In this document: positions 1 through 13,008 of the stretch, piece by piece
Layout: each line of letters opens with the position of its first letter
Position numbering within the stretch: position 1 is the first letter of the stretch
DNA from: Entonaema liquescens
Taxonomy: Eukaryota; Ascomycota; Sordariomycetes; Xylariales; Xylariaceae
NCBI GenBank assembly: GCA_902805475.1
Contig: CADCSX010000001.1
Location: 3,348,001 to 3,412,000 of the forward strand
Reading direction: 5' to 3'
DNA length: 64,000 nt
The notes under the pieces: generated by a model
The model's database searches: none
Told to the model about the DNA's origin: nothing
Seen by the model: the letters and a program-made list of their open reading frames with translations, nothing else
Program-made: the position numbers and the translations under genes

Positions 1-1360
1 TATCTCCGGACAATGTAAGTCTTGGTGTCTAGCAACTTAACTCTAACTACTACCCGTTTTCTCTTTACGAAGGGATTAGACTATGCATCCTTCCTATCCT
101 ATCCTATCCTACCATCACTTCTACATCCTACCCAAGACAAGGCAACCTTAACAATCTACCATCTGACCTACCGAACCCAGACCCTCCCCTTTCCGTTGAG
201 TAAGTAACATCATCATGTGGTCTGACTATCGGGACTTCAAAGAACGGCTTACGCGTCCCCGCACCGCTTAACACACCTCCCTCCTCCGCCTCACCACGGA
301 ACGACCCGTCGCCGAAGAGTTATTTACTCCGTACTCCGCTACGTTTCGGGTGGTACCATCGCCTCGCCTCGCCTCACGTTGCGGACTGTTCTCCGGCCGG
401 ACCGTCGTATAGGAGCGAGGGGAAGCGAGTGCGTAGGATCAACAAGATCTGGTATTGTCTTATAAGAGTGAGTACGAACAACACCTTCGTACTCACTGAT
501 GTGAAGGGTGTACCTATGAATACGACATGGTAAAACAGGAATATCAATGCGATGTAACATCTACACGTGTACGCCGAGACAGGCATTACAGGGTATTAGT
601 ATAGATTGTATAGGTAGGTAGGTTAACAACATAGTATATACGCAGGCTTTCCCAACTCCACCCGATCCTGTCCCGACCGAACAGCATCCGTCTCCCTTCG
701 GGCAACTGGTCTACCTAGGGCTTTTTTGTATAGTATAGTGACATCTCGACTAGTAATAGCAGTCTGCCAAGAAAAAAATAGGCATAGCCCCGAGGCCTTC
801 TTAGTTAGTTCCTCCCCTTCCTTCTTGTATATAGCCCGTAACGCCTAAAAATGCCGAAAACATAGAAACCACTCTCGACTCCATCGCTCATGCAGCCGGA
901 CGTATGAATCGCAAGTCGTACAGTGGATCTCAAACAATGGTTGTTCTGCCCTCGTAGTTGTATTATATATAACCCCATACAATAAGATTTTCTTCGTCCC
1001 TCTTCGTGCCGCCACAGTCCCACGTCATCAAGTTTCAAGGGCCGCTGTTAGAGGAGCTGGGTCCGAATTCTCTTTCCATAGTGTCGTATAGAAATCACTA
1101 GGCACAGCTGATTCGGATTCCGCTCGTGCTCGACTGACAGATTCCCTAATGTGAGCTCTTCTGGCGGATTCTTGTGCTGCTAAGATATTGGTAAGAGGAG
1201 GCGGTCGGTTACTCGCGTTGAAATCCTTATCTATGTACGCTGGAAACGGAACCGTAGCATCATCACCCGGTGTAGGCAGTATTGTCTCACCGAGCAACGT
1301 GATTCCATCCTTTTTCGTTTCAGATATTTGAATTGAAGGCAAATCTTCGGGCCCGTATTC
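1..1360. other. 3' flank of the SSK2-type gene, no independent gene seen
   Basis: I see no gene with conserved domains here; the short open frames overlap in several frames and look random. The one stretch of note is 1028-1360 on the minus strand. It stays open for about 110 codons in the same frame as the kinase gene, directly after its TAG at 1361-1363 (see findings). The rest is probably 3' UTR and intergenic DNA. Confidence 0.5.
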
Positions 1361-4300
1361 CTAATAGAAGCCGTCTCCACCCGCACTTCCCCTACTTCCC
1401 GAAAAAGGATGCGGTGTACTTTGAGCCGAGTTGCTGCTAGTATCGCTTGGAGTCGGCGGCTCGACGACTTGGTTGCGAATACACATGATCCATTCATGTT
1501 GAAGTAGTTCGACAGCGCTCGCTCTTCGTTTCGGGTCTCTAACAAAACATTTGTTCAAGAAGTCGATTCCCTGCGCGCTTAACTGATCTATACTCGGGAG
1601 CTGCGGAGGGTTGCCTTGGGCGATGTTATACATAATCGCCCACTCATTATCGAGATTTGACCACGGTCGACGGCCCGTGACCATTTCGAGGATTACACAT
1701 CCCAGTGACCACACATCTACAGCACCAGCGCGTCCTGGGTTCTCGCCCTTGATAACTTCGGGCGACATATACATAGGCGTGCCTGTCATGGACTTATTAG
1801 GTTTCGTGGCAGCTAAGCCGTGTACTAGAGTGCGCCCTTGTCGGGCAATAACCTTGGCGGCACCAAAGTCAACGTACTTAATGACACCATTGTGGTCGAG
1901 GAGGATATCTAGATGTTAATTAGCATAAAATTGTTGGCAAATGATGGCAGAGAAGAAGCTTACTTTCTGGTTTGATGTCGCGATGAGCAATGCCACTTTC
2001 ATGTAGGTAAGCTAGACCCTCAAGAAGCTGTAGTGCATACACCATAACCACCTGCTCATCTTCGATACGACCATGTTCTAATAGAGCAGCCAACGAACCA
2101 CCCGAGCAAAACTCCATAAAGATATAGACTCTGTCGCGATGCACTTCGATACCGTGGTAGGATACCACGTTGGGATGGTTAAGAACTTCCAAGACGCCCA
2201 TCTCGTCTTTGATTTGTGTTGCGATTTGCGGTATCAATTTGGGGTCTTGTAGTCTGATCTCCTTAACAGCCATCAAGTGACCAGTATCTAGGTTCATAGC
2301 AGCGTAGACGTTACCAAACGTACCGCCACCGACGAAATGCCCTTGTTGCCATCTCATCGTGACGTTCGTGGCAGATGATGATAAGTATGCCAACGACCGA
2401 TCGACTTCGTTCGAAACCTCAAGAACTCGTCCAAGTCCTTGTCTCTCTTCAATATTGCGTCTCTGCATTTCATCGATTTGAGCAAGTTGCACCAGGCGCT
2501 GCTCTTGTATAAATTTGATGGCTTCCTCGTCATCAAGCATACGGTTCTTGTCAAATCTCTTGAACTGCCCAACGAGAGCTTCAATACGCTCGCGCTCCAG
2601 TTGTGCAGCTTGATTAGATTTGGCACCTAGGATATCGAAGTGCGAGATGAGAAGCGACATACACCCCGATACTTTGGCACGTAATTTTGCGTATTCGTCA
2701 TCGCCAAGTCCTAAGATCTGTCGACCTCTTGTCATGCTCATTGCAAACTCTAGAGCAGGTACAGCCCAACGGAAGGACTTGCGATCGGTAACTTTGCAAT
2801 CGTCGCAGATGAAGCTAACCCAGTCTAAACTAAGCTTAGTGAGCTTCATATTATTCATTTGCCGCCGGTTGCTGTCCATGTATAGAAGCGATCTCTGGCC
2901 GAACTCCGTGGCAAAGACAAAACATGTCTGGATTAGATCCTGGCAGTCGAACCCCTTCGTTTGCTTTCGGATGATCTCAACGCTGTCCATGAACGTGTTA
3001 GAAAGCTTGAAGCCGACTTTGCGAATTTCAAATAACCGAGTATTGACTTTGTGGAGATTGGAGCGGGCTTCCACAATAAGATCGAGGTGCATATCGATGG
3101 TTTCCAGGAATAGTCTCCTCGCGTTCGCCAATCGGTCTTGAGACCCATCTGCGATGAGGCGCATTTGACCAAGTTTGAGATCAGTTGATTCAATACCGAG
3201 AGGCTGAGGGCGTCGGTTGCCAAACCAATGCAATGGAGCCTCCGGACGGAGTATTAATACATAAGGGTCCGTAGGGTCTTCTGAGATCCGCTCATGAAAA
3301 CAAGTCCGTAGTATTAATCGGACCTCGTCATCACGACCTATGAGAGCTGGCGATGCTATGATTTGAATGCCGTCAATTTCATCGACAAGGAAATGTCCAG
3401 TAACCGATAGCCGTTCGTACAAGGTCCTCAAGCCTTCGGCACCAAGGGCAATGCTCATGTCTGACGCGTTCTCATAATGCTCGCTCAACATCCGGGAGAA
3501 TCGCTGTAACATTCTCTGCCTGACCCGCACCGAATCCAACATTTGTGTGTATCTCTTGCTCATGTCATCTGGACTTTCCTTAGGTTTCCTCTGAAGCTCA
3601 CGCTCGAAAGTCTGGCTTAGACGGTTTAGAGCTTTGTAAGTGAGATTGCTAAATTGCTCGGCGACTTCTATGTCACCACCAACAAGATGCTGGCCAATTT
3701 CGTTAGCAAAATCCCATTCTTGAAACAAAACCTCTGCCTCCTTAAAAGTGTTCTTGTTTCGGCTAAGCTTCCAATTCAACATCTTGAAGTAATATTTCAA
3801 GGCATCGAGTACAACTTGGTCAAACGACTCGTCGATACACGGTGGTAAGTTCCATCCGGGTTGAGGCTGAGACACCATGAGATTCTCCTGCTTAATTCGG
3901 ATTGCAAGCTTTAGTAAGATCTCAAACTGTGAGATCATTTGGTCTTGAAGAATAGGGGTTTGCTGAGTAGTTTCTTTCATTTTCCTGGCATAAGCCACTC
4001 TAACCTTGATGATCTCTTCGATCAATCGCGATGGAAAACTAATGAGGGTAAGTAGCTCCTCGATATAAGGAGGGAGGTGACGTTTATGAAAGGCCGCAGA
4101 ATTCATGATGAGGGTTTCTTTAGCCTTGGCGATCGTTGTCGAGATTGGCGTTAGCATACTTCTTCGAATGAGCGATTTTGTCTTCAGAGCGTGCTCCTGC
4201 GTTGCAGTTTCGTCATCTTCGTGCAATGACCTTAACCCATCCTCTTTCAAAAGACGGTCCAGAAATGACGTTTCGTCGCTTAAACCATTGGTACTTGGCG

Positions 4301-5495
4301 ACCTCTGCTTCGTCCGTTGGAAATCGAGATCATCATTACCCACCCATTTCTTAAGGATTGACAATTCGGTGTTGATCATTTCATTGGTGTTATACCAAGA
4401 CATAACGACATCGTAAACTTCCTGGAACGACTGTGATGTAACTTGCTGGTGTGCGATCCCCATTGCCTGCCACGAAGGATATAGACCCTCACACTTTTCA
4501 ATTTTCTTAACGATATCTCGAACCTGTTCGATGGCAGGTTTACCAGCAGCAGTCTCGCCTTGTACTTCAAACCGAGTGATCTCGTTAATGGTCCGGTCAA
4601 GGTTCCCGCGTGCCTCTTCGATTATTCTTCGCTGGACAGCAAGGGATCGGCCCGTCATTTTCGCTCTAATTCCAAGCCACAATTCAGTCTTGTAAGTAGA
4701 TTTTCCACCCGATAACTCAGATGTGCCAATAAGCCGCTTCTTCTCTTGCTTCACAACGTCACCGGTTAAAACTGCTGCCAGCATCCCGTGCCACTCCAGC
4801 CGTTCGCGGTTCGTCGGGTCTTTTATATCATCTTCGGTAGGTTGCGTGTCGTCGATTAAGTTCTGAAACATTATCGTCTCGTCGTTAGGGAAGCGGTCAT
4901 CGAAGACACCTTCCGAAGAGGGTGTCTCTCCTTCGGACTCTTCATCAGAGTAGTCAACGCTGGGGGTATAAGGATCAAAGTATCCATTGGGAGTACGGTC
5001 TTGGCGCATCATGCGCAGGTAGGCAGGTTCTTGGTCGCGGAACTTGTCGGCAGGATCTCGTCGACGTGATCCGGACCGTGTCGAAGTAGAGATGAAGCCA
5101 GGTTGTTGAGGAGGACCTCTTTGGGGAGCATAAGTGCTGGAGGGAGTGCGCATTACATGGGGTCTTTGTTGTTGTCGGCCACCAACACCATTCGCGACAT
5201 TATTGGCGCTCGCTTCGGTCGTGGAACCTCGTTGCCTTCCTGCATTATTGGCAACCGAATTCGGGGCCAGTGATGCCATAGAGCTTGTAACACTGCCATC
5301 TCCATACGGGGGGAGCGACCCCAATTCGTCCTGGCGCTCGAGTTCATGAGGGTCGGGTGCATAATCTTCGGATGAGCCCGAGCCATCGGAATCGGTGGAA
5401 ATAGCAACGGGCCTTTGTGATTTGGACTTATCCTGTGCCAGCTCGACTTCGCTCTGGGAGAATCGAACGGCGCGTGGCGATGTTTCGGCCGACAT
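1361..5495 (-). CDS. SSK2: SSK2/SSK22-type MAP kinase kinase kinase (HOG pathway)
   Basis: Exons 5495-1964 and 1908-1361, with a 55-nt intron (1963-1909) splitting the Asn codon of HRDIKPEN, give about 1359 residues. That is the usual size for SSK2/OS-4/SskB-type MAPKKKs. The N-terminal part (about 1-200) is low-complexity and polar. The middle is the long conserved helical region of this family. The C-terminal kinase domain starts near residue 1047, with glycine loop GGGTFG (1056-1061), catalytic Lys in AVKEI (about 1078), HRDIKPEN (Asp about 1173), DFGAAK, and the activation segment SMTGTPMYMSPEV. In this family the kinase is activated by the response regulator Ssk1 and phosphorylates the MAPKK Pbs2 in osmotic, oxidative and fungicide stress. 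The start at 5495 gives a typical N-terminus. Divergent from SLD3 across 1.8 kb. The exact C-terminus is uncertain because the frame stays open after the TAG. Confidence 0.93.
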
Positions 5496-5998
5496 GTCGA
5501 GAATTAGCGAATGTCACTCGCTGGAATCAAATCCAGAAGCACAAAGGTTTAGTCAGTTTGTCATCCGGAGATATTGGCACTGGAGCCAAGGGGGATTAGA
5601 GGTTTAGGAGGTGGAATTGTATGTATTAAAAAGCGACAGTAGGGTTGTAATTTTGTTAGTCGCAGTCAAAAACAAGACGCCAAGCAGATCAGCTGGCAGC
5701 TATTCACGATAAACCAGGCCGGGGTCATCCATGAGGGATAAACCCGAAAAAACCCTTGAAATTGCAAAGTGGACGAAAGTGGACAAAAAACTTCTTGACT
5801 CGGGTGCTGCAGGTTCCCACTCAGTCGGGCACCTTTTAGTCGACTCTACTGATTTGTTCGATGTGTATTAAAATTGTTCGATCCGATGAGATGACGGAAG
5901 TCAACTTCATACGATGGAGGGGGATATTTTTTTTTTATTGGGACTAATTACTGGAAGATCGAAGTGAAGATCAGAGATGAAATATTTCCGAGCCTTGG

Positions 5999-6020
5999 AA
6001 AAAAAAAAAAAAAAAAAAAA
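5999..6020. repeat. Poly-A homopolymer (22 nt)
   Basis: An uninterrupted run of 22 A on the plus strand, followed by CAAAAATACAAAA. It is probably a simple-sequence tract in promoter DNA; a degenerate retroposon tail is possible but nothing recognisable lies upstream. Confidence 0.8.
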
Positions 6021-6540
6021 CAAAAATACAAAACGGTTTAGCTGCAAGATGGCGACAATGGTGACAATGGCATCTGTACATGTACGTAGACGTAGATAGA
6101 AGCAGGTAGGGTAGGTTTAGGTAAGGTAAAACAAGGTTGTTTAATGTAAGGTAGTTGAGGTGGTTCAATGTAAGGTTAGAGGAATCAGGATAATCGGTAA
6201 TAATAAAGCTATAATAACTCTGCCGATTCAGAAACTTGCATAAACGACTTTTCCCATACTCGAGACTAAAAAAGATGTAATACGGAAAGTTGGCGGTGAT
6301 TGGTTGGGGCGGCGAGGGGAGAGCAAGGCAAACTACGGAATACAGGTAACACACGCTTTGTCAGAACCTTTGGAGCTAGAGCTCCGCTGCCGTGTTACAG
6401 TAAAAGTTCAGCGGACGCGCACATTATTATACATGTAATCTAGCTCATTTGTAGAGGGCAATGCACGTGTCTAGTGGCAGTTTCAAAGTGTGGAAGTACA
6501 ACGCCACGATCCCGCCGTTGCGGAAAATGATCTTCGGACC

Positions 6541-6590
6541 TGACTTTTGACTTTTGACTTTTGAATTTTGAAATTTGAAATTTGAATTCA
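6541..6590. repeat. TTTTGAC / TTTGAAA minisatellite
   Basis: About three copies of a 7-nt TTTTGAC unit grade into TTTTGAA, TTTGAAA and TTTGAAT units. It lies in the SSK2-SLD3 divergent intergenic region. Confidence 0.8.
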
Positions 6591-7342
6591 ATTGTTGGTG
6601 ATAATTAACAATTTCATAACTTATATTTCATAATTCTAACTAATTGTGTATCCAAATATACGAGTACGTACCGGATCGAACGCCGAGATCAAAATCAGAT
6701 GATAACCCATTAAAGGATTCAGCTTGCTAGAGCGCATCATCGTAATCTTGGTCGAAATTGGAATGCCAAGCCTGCAATAAATGCCTAGCTACTAATGACT
6801 TAATCCCTATACGGTAAGCACCTAACTAATTCAAGCTTTGGGATAGCATCAGAAAGCATACGCCAAACATACGCCACAGATAAGACTTCAATTTTAAAGA
6901 AGTACACAAGTACTTACCCGTCTATATTATGTTTGTGGCTTACGTGCTTACCTGCACAGGGTAGGTACAAGTGGGACAGCCTTAGAAGTTGGAGATGCTG
7001 TACCTGAGGTCAGGAGGTTAGGAGGTTAGGTACCTGACACGCCTAATTTATTTGTACCCCTCATCGCGGGTAGGTAAGACTAGCCTAGGTAAGACGTGTA
7101 GGCCAAAACGCGTGAAGTCATAAAAAAAGATTTAATAATTCAGTCCGTGCGCTGTCCTCCTTTTGGTACATTAAATGTACCCTTACATTAGATAATTCGG
7201 TAATACGTTACGAGCTATCTTTCGAGATCGACCTGGCATTTGATGTAGCATCACTCTGCTACAATATAGATTTTATAGTGACCTAATTTTACATCTTTTC
7301 CCTCGACTTCTACGTCCATATATATCGGTAAATGGAACCTTT

Positions 7343-10300
7343 ATGCCTTCAGCAGCTCTAGGTTCAGACGCGTCGCGTCTACCATTCAGCAGCATTCACA
7401 TGCCTTCACCCGACGTCCACCTTGATCTTAAGTATGGCGAACCCGGGAATGGCTCACCGAGTCCGAAGCGCAGAAATGATGTTGAGGCTATGGAAGAACT
7501 CCTACGACCTTCAATTGTAGTCAGGGTAGGCCAATTCGTCCCTAATCCTTGATCCTATCCCACCTCATGGCTAATATAATTACAGCCATACCCTCCAAAC
7601 ATTTCGATCAAACCTCGTAGCCTTCAACCTCTAATGATTCTTCCTCGAGAACATTTGCAACTTTCTTTCCTCGACCTTTCTTCACCATATGGAAGCTTTG
7701 AATTCTCCCGATTTTTCGAGTCAAAGATTAAAGTTCTAGAACTCGAGAGTCGTATAGGGTCTCGTCCTGTTGTCCTCATTGCCCGACTAGAATCCGATAA
7801 GACCCTCTACGTATTGGAACGTCAGACGGATGGATTATATACTCTTTGTCAATTCGGCTCCTGGGTAGACCTTAGGGAACTCCGCCGGCTCGCTACGGTG
7901 TCATGCACCCAACTTATCGAGAAGCGACCCAGTAGTTTCATTAACTCCAATACATCGCACCCATTGACTACTCCCCACTTGCACCACGAAACTAAGAAGA
8001 GGAGACTTGCGATAGAGGCTATACAATCCCTAGTAAAGAAGCCTGCGAGATCTCGTTCTGTCTCAACAACATCCCAGCTTATCCCACCCGTATGGCCATC
8101 CACACCCAGCCAAGATAATGACCAATTACAGCCTGAAAACGCTCAAATTTCTCTGGAAAGCTTGTTCAATGAGAAACCCAAGTCTCAGACTCAAAGCCGG
8201 GTGTTAAACACCCCTGCAGCAAGCCAATTAACGACAGCGCCAACTGCGGAGGGCATATTTGAAAATATTCGTAATCAGTATTTTGAATCACTTTATCATT
8301 CAATGGTAGGCTCCTCTGGTATGGTTTGGTTGGCTGATTCTCTAACACTTTCACAAGGGTTCCCTGGCATATTTTGCGAAAGGTCCTCTATCTCGTGCAC
8401 GGGCTGCTTTCCATCTAGATTGCGATTCAAATCTAGATATGAACGATCTAGTAGACTTCTTAAAAAGTCTTGTCCTAACAACTACGCAGATCGATAAGAA
8501 GTATCGGGAATCAATCCCAGACCTGATATCTAAAATGAAGCCCATTTTCCAAGACTCCGATGTTGAACAAGGTAATGCAAAGAGTAAGAAGCGGAAGACT
8601 AGGAAGATGAAGCTTGGCAAAAACGGCTTGTACCCGATGGAGCATGAGCATATTCAAAAGTGGTGGAGTGCCCGTAAACCGGAATTTAAGGACGATGAGG
8701 CAATGACAACAGTCGAACCACAGGAGACTAAGCTTCAGGTAGCCTGGTTACGGTCGAGGGAGACGCAGTTGCAGATGATCATGATCCTCGAAATTCTAGC
8801 ATTGGAACCGTTAGTTCCGTCCCAGAATAACCAGGATTCACAATTGCCAGGCCTGCCTCTCGAAGACCTCCCTGCCGAGGCATCCAAGGACAACTCTACT
8901 AAGAAACGTAATCGACATAACTTACCCTCCCTCGTTGATGTTCACGCGGACCGACTATGTATCTGGCAATCTACCGCGTTAGATGAGGTTAAACTGCCGG
9001 ACGATACTCAGGCGAGTGCAGAGTTGGAGACACAGAACTCGTTAAGGGCTACATCAGACCCGTTGAAAGATTTCTGTGTTGATATCATTGTGCCATTGTA
9101 AGAAAGTTTCCTCAGCTCACAGAAAAGGTCTGATTGCTAACATGCACCGAAAGCTTCTCTGCAAGATTACCAGAAAAGTGTGACTCGATCAACCGGAAAT
9201 TAGGCGGGCCAGTCATGATACCGCCATCCAAACCGAAGTCGAGAAACCCCGAAAAGCCGGAGCCAGTTGTAAAATCCAAGTCAAGATCCAGCTCCGCAAC
9301 AAAACGTCCAACTTCCAGAGCATCTAAGACGCTCGAAAGTGTTCTTTCCAAGGAATCCGAGAAGCATCGTCGAAGTATATCGCGTGGTCCAAGCGGAGTG
9401 ATAGCGTTAATGAGATCTGCATCCACCTCCATGTTAAAGCGAGAAGCTAGTGAGCCATTATCTATAACGAACATCCCTAAGGCGGACTCCGTTACGTCTA
9501 AAGACAGTACATCGCGTGCGTCTGTATCAGTACCCATCAAGCGGAGGCCAGAAGGGGAAAAGGCAAAGAAGGACGCCTTGGTCAAGGCAGAATTGCATGA
9601 CGCGATATCTGCCCTCAGACGCCCTAACAGGGATGTCGTTGGTAAGGCTATGGCCGAAGCGGATGAGAGACGTGCTATCACTAGCCTCTCTCAACTGAAG
9701 AGTAAGCGAATATTGATTTGCCCCTTCGCTTCTCCCTTTGTATGCATGACGTTAACCCGCCTCTAGAATCGCGAAAGCCGACTCAACACCGCCCCAACGA
9801 TGTAGTCAAGGCAACCCCTATGGGAAACCGTTTTAGAGATGTACTAGGTACGAGTGTAGGCCATCAGCCAGCTCGTTCTCGAGCTATGGGGCCTGCTGAA
9901 CCAAGTAGTACACCCTCATCCTCCATGATTCCCTCTTCGGCCCCAAGGAAACGCACTCACGAAGCAGCATTTGCCCTTGACAAATTCCAAACCTCTCCCC
10001 GTTCGAAGACCTCAGCTGGTCAAATTCAAGCAACCCCTGCTAAACTCTCGGGGCTGAGACAAAGTTCTCTACTTTTCCCCGAGGTCGATGAAACCGATAT
10101 TCTTGCATCATCACCTATCATGGCTCGGAAGGTGTCGATAATGTCCTTCCGTGATAGCGGAATCGAAATGCCCAGTTCTCCACCTGGTGCGCTTGCAGAA
10201 ACTCCAGTAAAGCCTCGTACTGCACCCATCCCAATAAAGGGGCTTGTAGCAGCTACGCCAACCAAACGGCGTATCCTTGATAAAGACGTTGCAAATATAG

Positions 10301-10404
10301 CCGATACCAGGAATTCTACTGCTGAAATTGTGAAGGAGCCGGAGAGGAAGGTTTCAATTTTTGAACGGTTGGGTTGGGATGACGATTTTGATGAACTTGG
10401 TTAA
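7343..10404 (+). CDS. SLD3: SLD3-family DNA replication initiation protein
   Basis: Five exons (7343-7525, 7586-8305, 8358-9097, 9154-9701, 9767-10404) encode about 942 residues. All four introns are 52-65 nt with GTANG/GTAAG donors and in-frame junctions. Conserved pieces are reassembled by splicing: SLAYFAKGPLSRARAAF across exon 2/3 (from about residue 303), AWLRSRETQLQMIMILEILA, and VDIIVPFFSARLPEK across exon 3/4. These are hallmarks of the Sld3 central (Cdc45-binding, Sld3/Treslin) domain. The C-terminal half is basic and disordered and ends RLGWDDDFDELG. In yeast, Sld3 binds loaded Mcm2-7, brings Cdc45, and is phosphorylated by CDK to bind Dpb11. An upstream ATG at 7333 runs into an early stop, so 7343 is the start. 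Confidence 0.92.
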
Positions 10405-11134
10405 GGGGTTCTCGTAAACTAGACGGGAGTCGATATTTGAAAGATCATGTACGCATTAGCATGACTAATGACGAAAGACGATACGATACGACCGCATTAC
10501 AGGTGTTTATATATAAAGCAGAGCAGCATTTCGAAGCGTGGCATACTAGAAGAGCGTGTGAATAAGGGCCAACTATTTAATACCATACTTAATGAAAACC
10601 CGTGCCATTTTTGACCCGATCATGCCCCTGAATCTGGTGATAGGGCGTATATAAAAGCTCTGGGGCTCTTTAAAGTGATGTGGCATGGTTGCGCTTAATC
10701 CAGGATGCGCAAGGCAGTTAAAACTAATTTGGGGATATTAAGATTTCTAGGGTCGGCTGTATCTCTGTTGATATACTCGACCAGCATGCGTTAGGGGCCC
10801 TGTAAATACTTGAACCATGATCTAGAGCAGGAGTGTTTGGCTTCCTTAGAATAGCCCAGGCTTTCGACAACAGCTGGAAGCGTCTTCGATATACTCTTGG
10901 AACGGAAGAGCGATAAAGGGGCTTACTAAGATATATGAGCCGACCACGTCACTCAATTACTAAAAGATAAATGCTGTGGCTTGAAGTTAGATGTACAGCG
11001 TCATTAGAGACGTCATGCGCTGATATTGTAACAAATATCATATTAGCTACTATTGAGTGGACCATATATGTTTTCATATACATTATAACATAAGCTACGG
11101 CTATATTCTAGGTAACTACGTGCCCATAAGAGAA
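10405..11134. other. Convergent intergenic region, nothing recognised
   Basis: Lies between the 3' ends of SLD3 and the carboxylesterase. AT-rich, with no gene, RNA or repeat that I can support. Confidence 0.6.
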
Positions 11135-13008
11135 TCAAAACTTGAGTTCCTTGATGATCTTTTCCGAGTTAATGAAAGCGCACCGCTCCTTCAGTTTCTG
11201 TGCAGCTATCTCGGGTCCGGAGCCAGGGCCATCCGTTGCCGAGAGCCCCTCGCTTGGTCCTCCCGCAACAAATACCGAGAACGTCCCATTGGAATTGCCC
11301 TGGTCTCCCACGGGAAAAGAGGGCGTGAATCCTTTGAACGTATCGTGGCCCTCGAGGCCGGGGACTCCTCGGCTCGTGAATGTCGACCACGATCGCGAGC
11401 CACGGCTCACAAGGGCGTAATCCTCGGGAGTTGGATCGAACGGGTAGTCGGAGAAGTTGTAGTGCGAGATGTTCCCGAAGATGTACGCAAACTCGGCTGT
11501 GTGGATGGGACCTAAACCCGAAATGCCTTCCACGTGTTCTAGGATGGGTTCTAGAATGGTCTGGTTCCAGTCGTATAGATAGACGCTGTTGCCTTTGGCT
11601 GAGAGAGCGGCACCGTAGTAGACTGGCTCGCACACCATCAGGATATCCCGGAAGACGCGCGCGGCACGGTAGAACTCGCTTGATAGGTTGGCCGCTGGGT
11701 TAGGGGAAAAGTCGGAGGATGGGTATAGAGAGAGCAGCTCGTCGATATTAGAGTCGCTCACAGAAGAGATGTATGTCTTTATGAAGCTACGAGTGTCCTG
11801 CGGGGTAGCGATATTGGTATCGGTAAAAAGGGTCAAGTCGTTGTCGCACCAGCCCATCATGACCGTTACGTTGGCGAATCTCCCTTCGGCTATAAGTTGA
11901 GACGGTGGTGCGGGAAGAAAGTCACCGTCGACAACTGGTAGCCAGATATCGCCGATATTGTGAGCAATGTCGGCTTGGTGCGTTGCCGCTGAGGCGTTTA
12001 GAAGAGTCTCCATGTCTAGGCCCCGCAAACATCTCACCGTCTCTGGCGAATGCAAAGTGCTCGTATTGCAGCCAACATAGTCTACGACGAGCTGCAAGGC
12101 GTCAATGGTAAAGTTCGCGGTGATACCTGGTTCTAGGGCTTGACTTTCGCATATTCCCTGCTGGAACGGAACCGGCTTGCTTCCACCATAAGCCATAATC
12201 TGCATGCCGACAGCGAGACCTATATTGCCCGATTAGAAAGAGAGTAGCACCGCTAGTTTTGGGGATTACTGACCTCCAGAAGATTGCCCGTGGATGGTGA
12301 TCTTTTCAGGATCACCGCCGAAGTACTCAATATTGTCGCGAACCCACTCAATAGCGAGCCGCTGGTCTCTCAATCCAGCGTTCTCGGATCCTTCCGTCTC
12401 AAGGGCATTGGATTGTGCGAACCCGAAGACTAGACATATTTACATTAATACTGGTCATATCACATTGAGCTTGTTGTTATAAATATTTGGTACTTACACC
12501 CGAGACGATAATTCATTGCCACGTGAATGATAGGAAGGCCGTTTGCAACAGACTCAAGGATCATGCCATCCGGCGCATTAGTGATCTCCCGGTTCTGGCC
12601 CGACCAGAAACCGCCGCCATAAATCCAAACTAGGACCGGAAGCCGGTCCCCAGCGCGTAGGCATTTAGGTCGTATGACATTCAGATTCAGGCAGTCCTCC
12701 GATATCTCCGTCGTGTTTGTCAATCCCAGAGGAAGAAACTCATTCCCGAGAGGTTGGGGACAAGCAGGGCCATAAGATACGGCCTCGATCGTGCCACCTG
12801 ACTCCGGCACGAAGGCCCTCGGCGGCTTGAACCGGTTCGGGCCACCTGTGTCCTGCCCGTACGGGATGTTCAGGAACGCCTCGACGCCGTTTCGATTGAT
12901 CCCTCGGTACGTGACATTATTCTTGGTGTCAACAACTTGCGGATTGCCCGTAGCCGCAACAGTGTCGCGACAGAGCAGTAACGCGCCGAAAAAGGAAAAT
13001 GGTCGCAT
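11135..13008 (-). CDS. Secreted type-B carboxylesterase/lipase
   Basis: Exons 13008-12498, 12429-12274 and 12219-11135 (introns 68 and 54 nt) encode about 583 residues, typical of fungal type-B carboxylesterases. An N-terminal signal peptide is visible (about 1-20, hydrophobic FSFFGALLL, then ATG). Family marks follow: NIPYG near the N-terminus, EDCLNLNV, YGGGFW oxyanion-hole motif, AMNYRLGFFGF completed across intron 1, and nucleophile motif GQSSG with Ser about 220 at intron 2. The probable catalytic His is in PIHTAEFAYIFGN. At the usual acid position (normally NEG or DEG) this protein reads CDNDLTLF, so an Asp may replace Glu. It should hydrolyse carboxylic esters outside the cell; the substrate cannot be read from sequence. 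Several N-glycosylation sequons are present. Confidence 0.92.

Larger units (their letters stand above)
5496..7342. other. Divergent intergenic region between SSK2 and SLD3
   Basis: No gene is supported. It must hold the promoters of both flanking genes. It contains an A22 tract, a TTTTGAC/TTTGAAA minisatellite and scattered GTAGGT-like short repeats. The minus-strand open frame at 5971-6354 begins in the homopolymer and has no recognisable protein character. Confidence 0.6.

Noticed and set aside
2620..3141. Plus-strand 173-codon open frame inside the SSK2 gene
   Set aside because: Antisense shadow of the conserved middle region of the kinase; no domain features and no own splice or start context.
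9112..9681. Minus-strand 189-codon open frame inside SLD3
   Set aside because: Antisense of SLD3 exon 4, which is spliced in frame and conserved. The reverse frame has no recognisable features.
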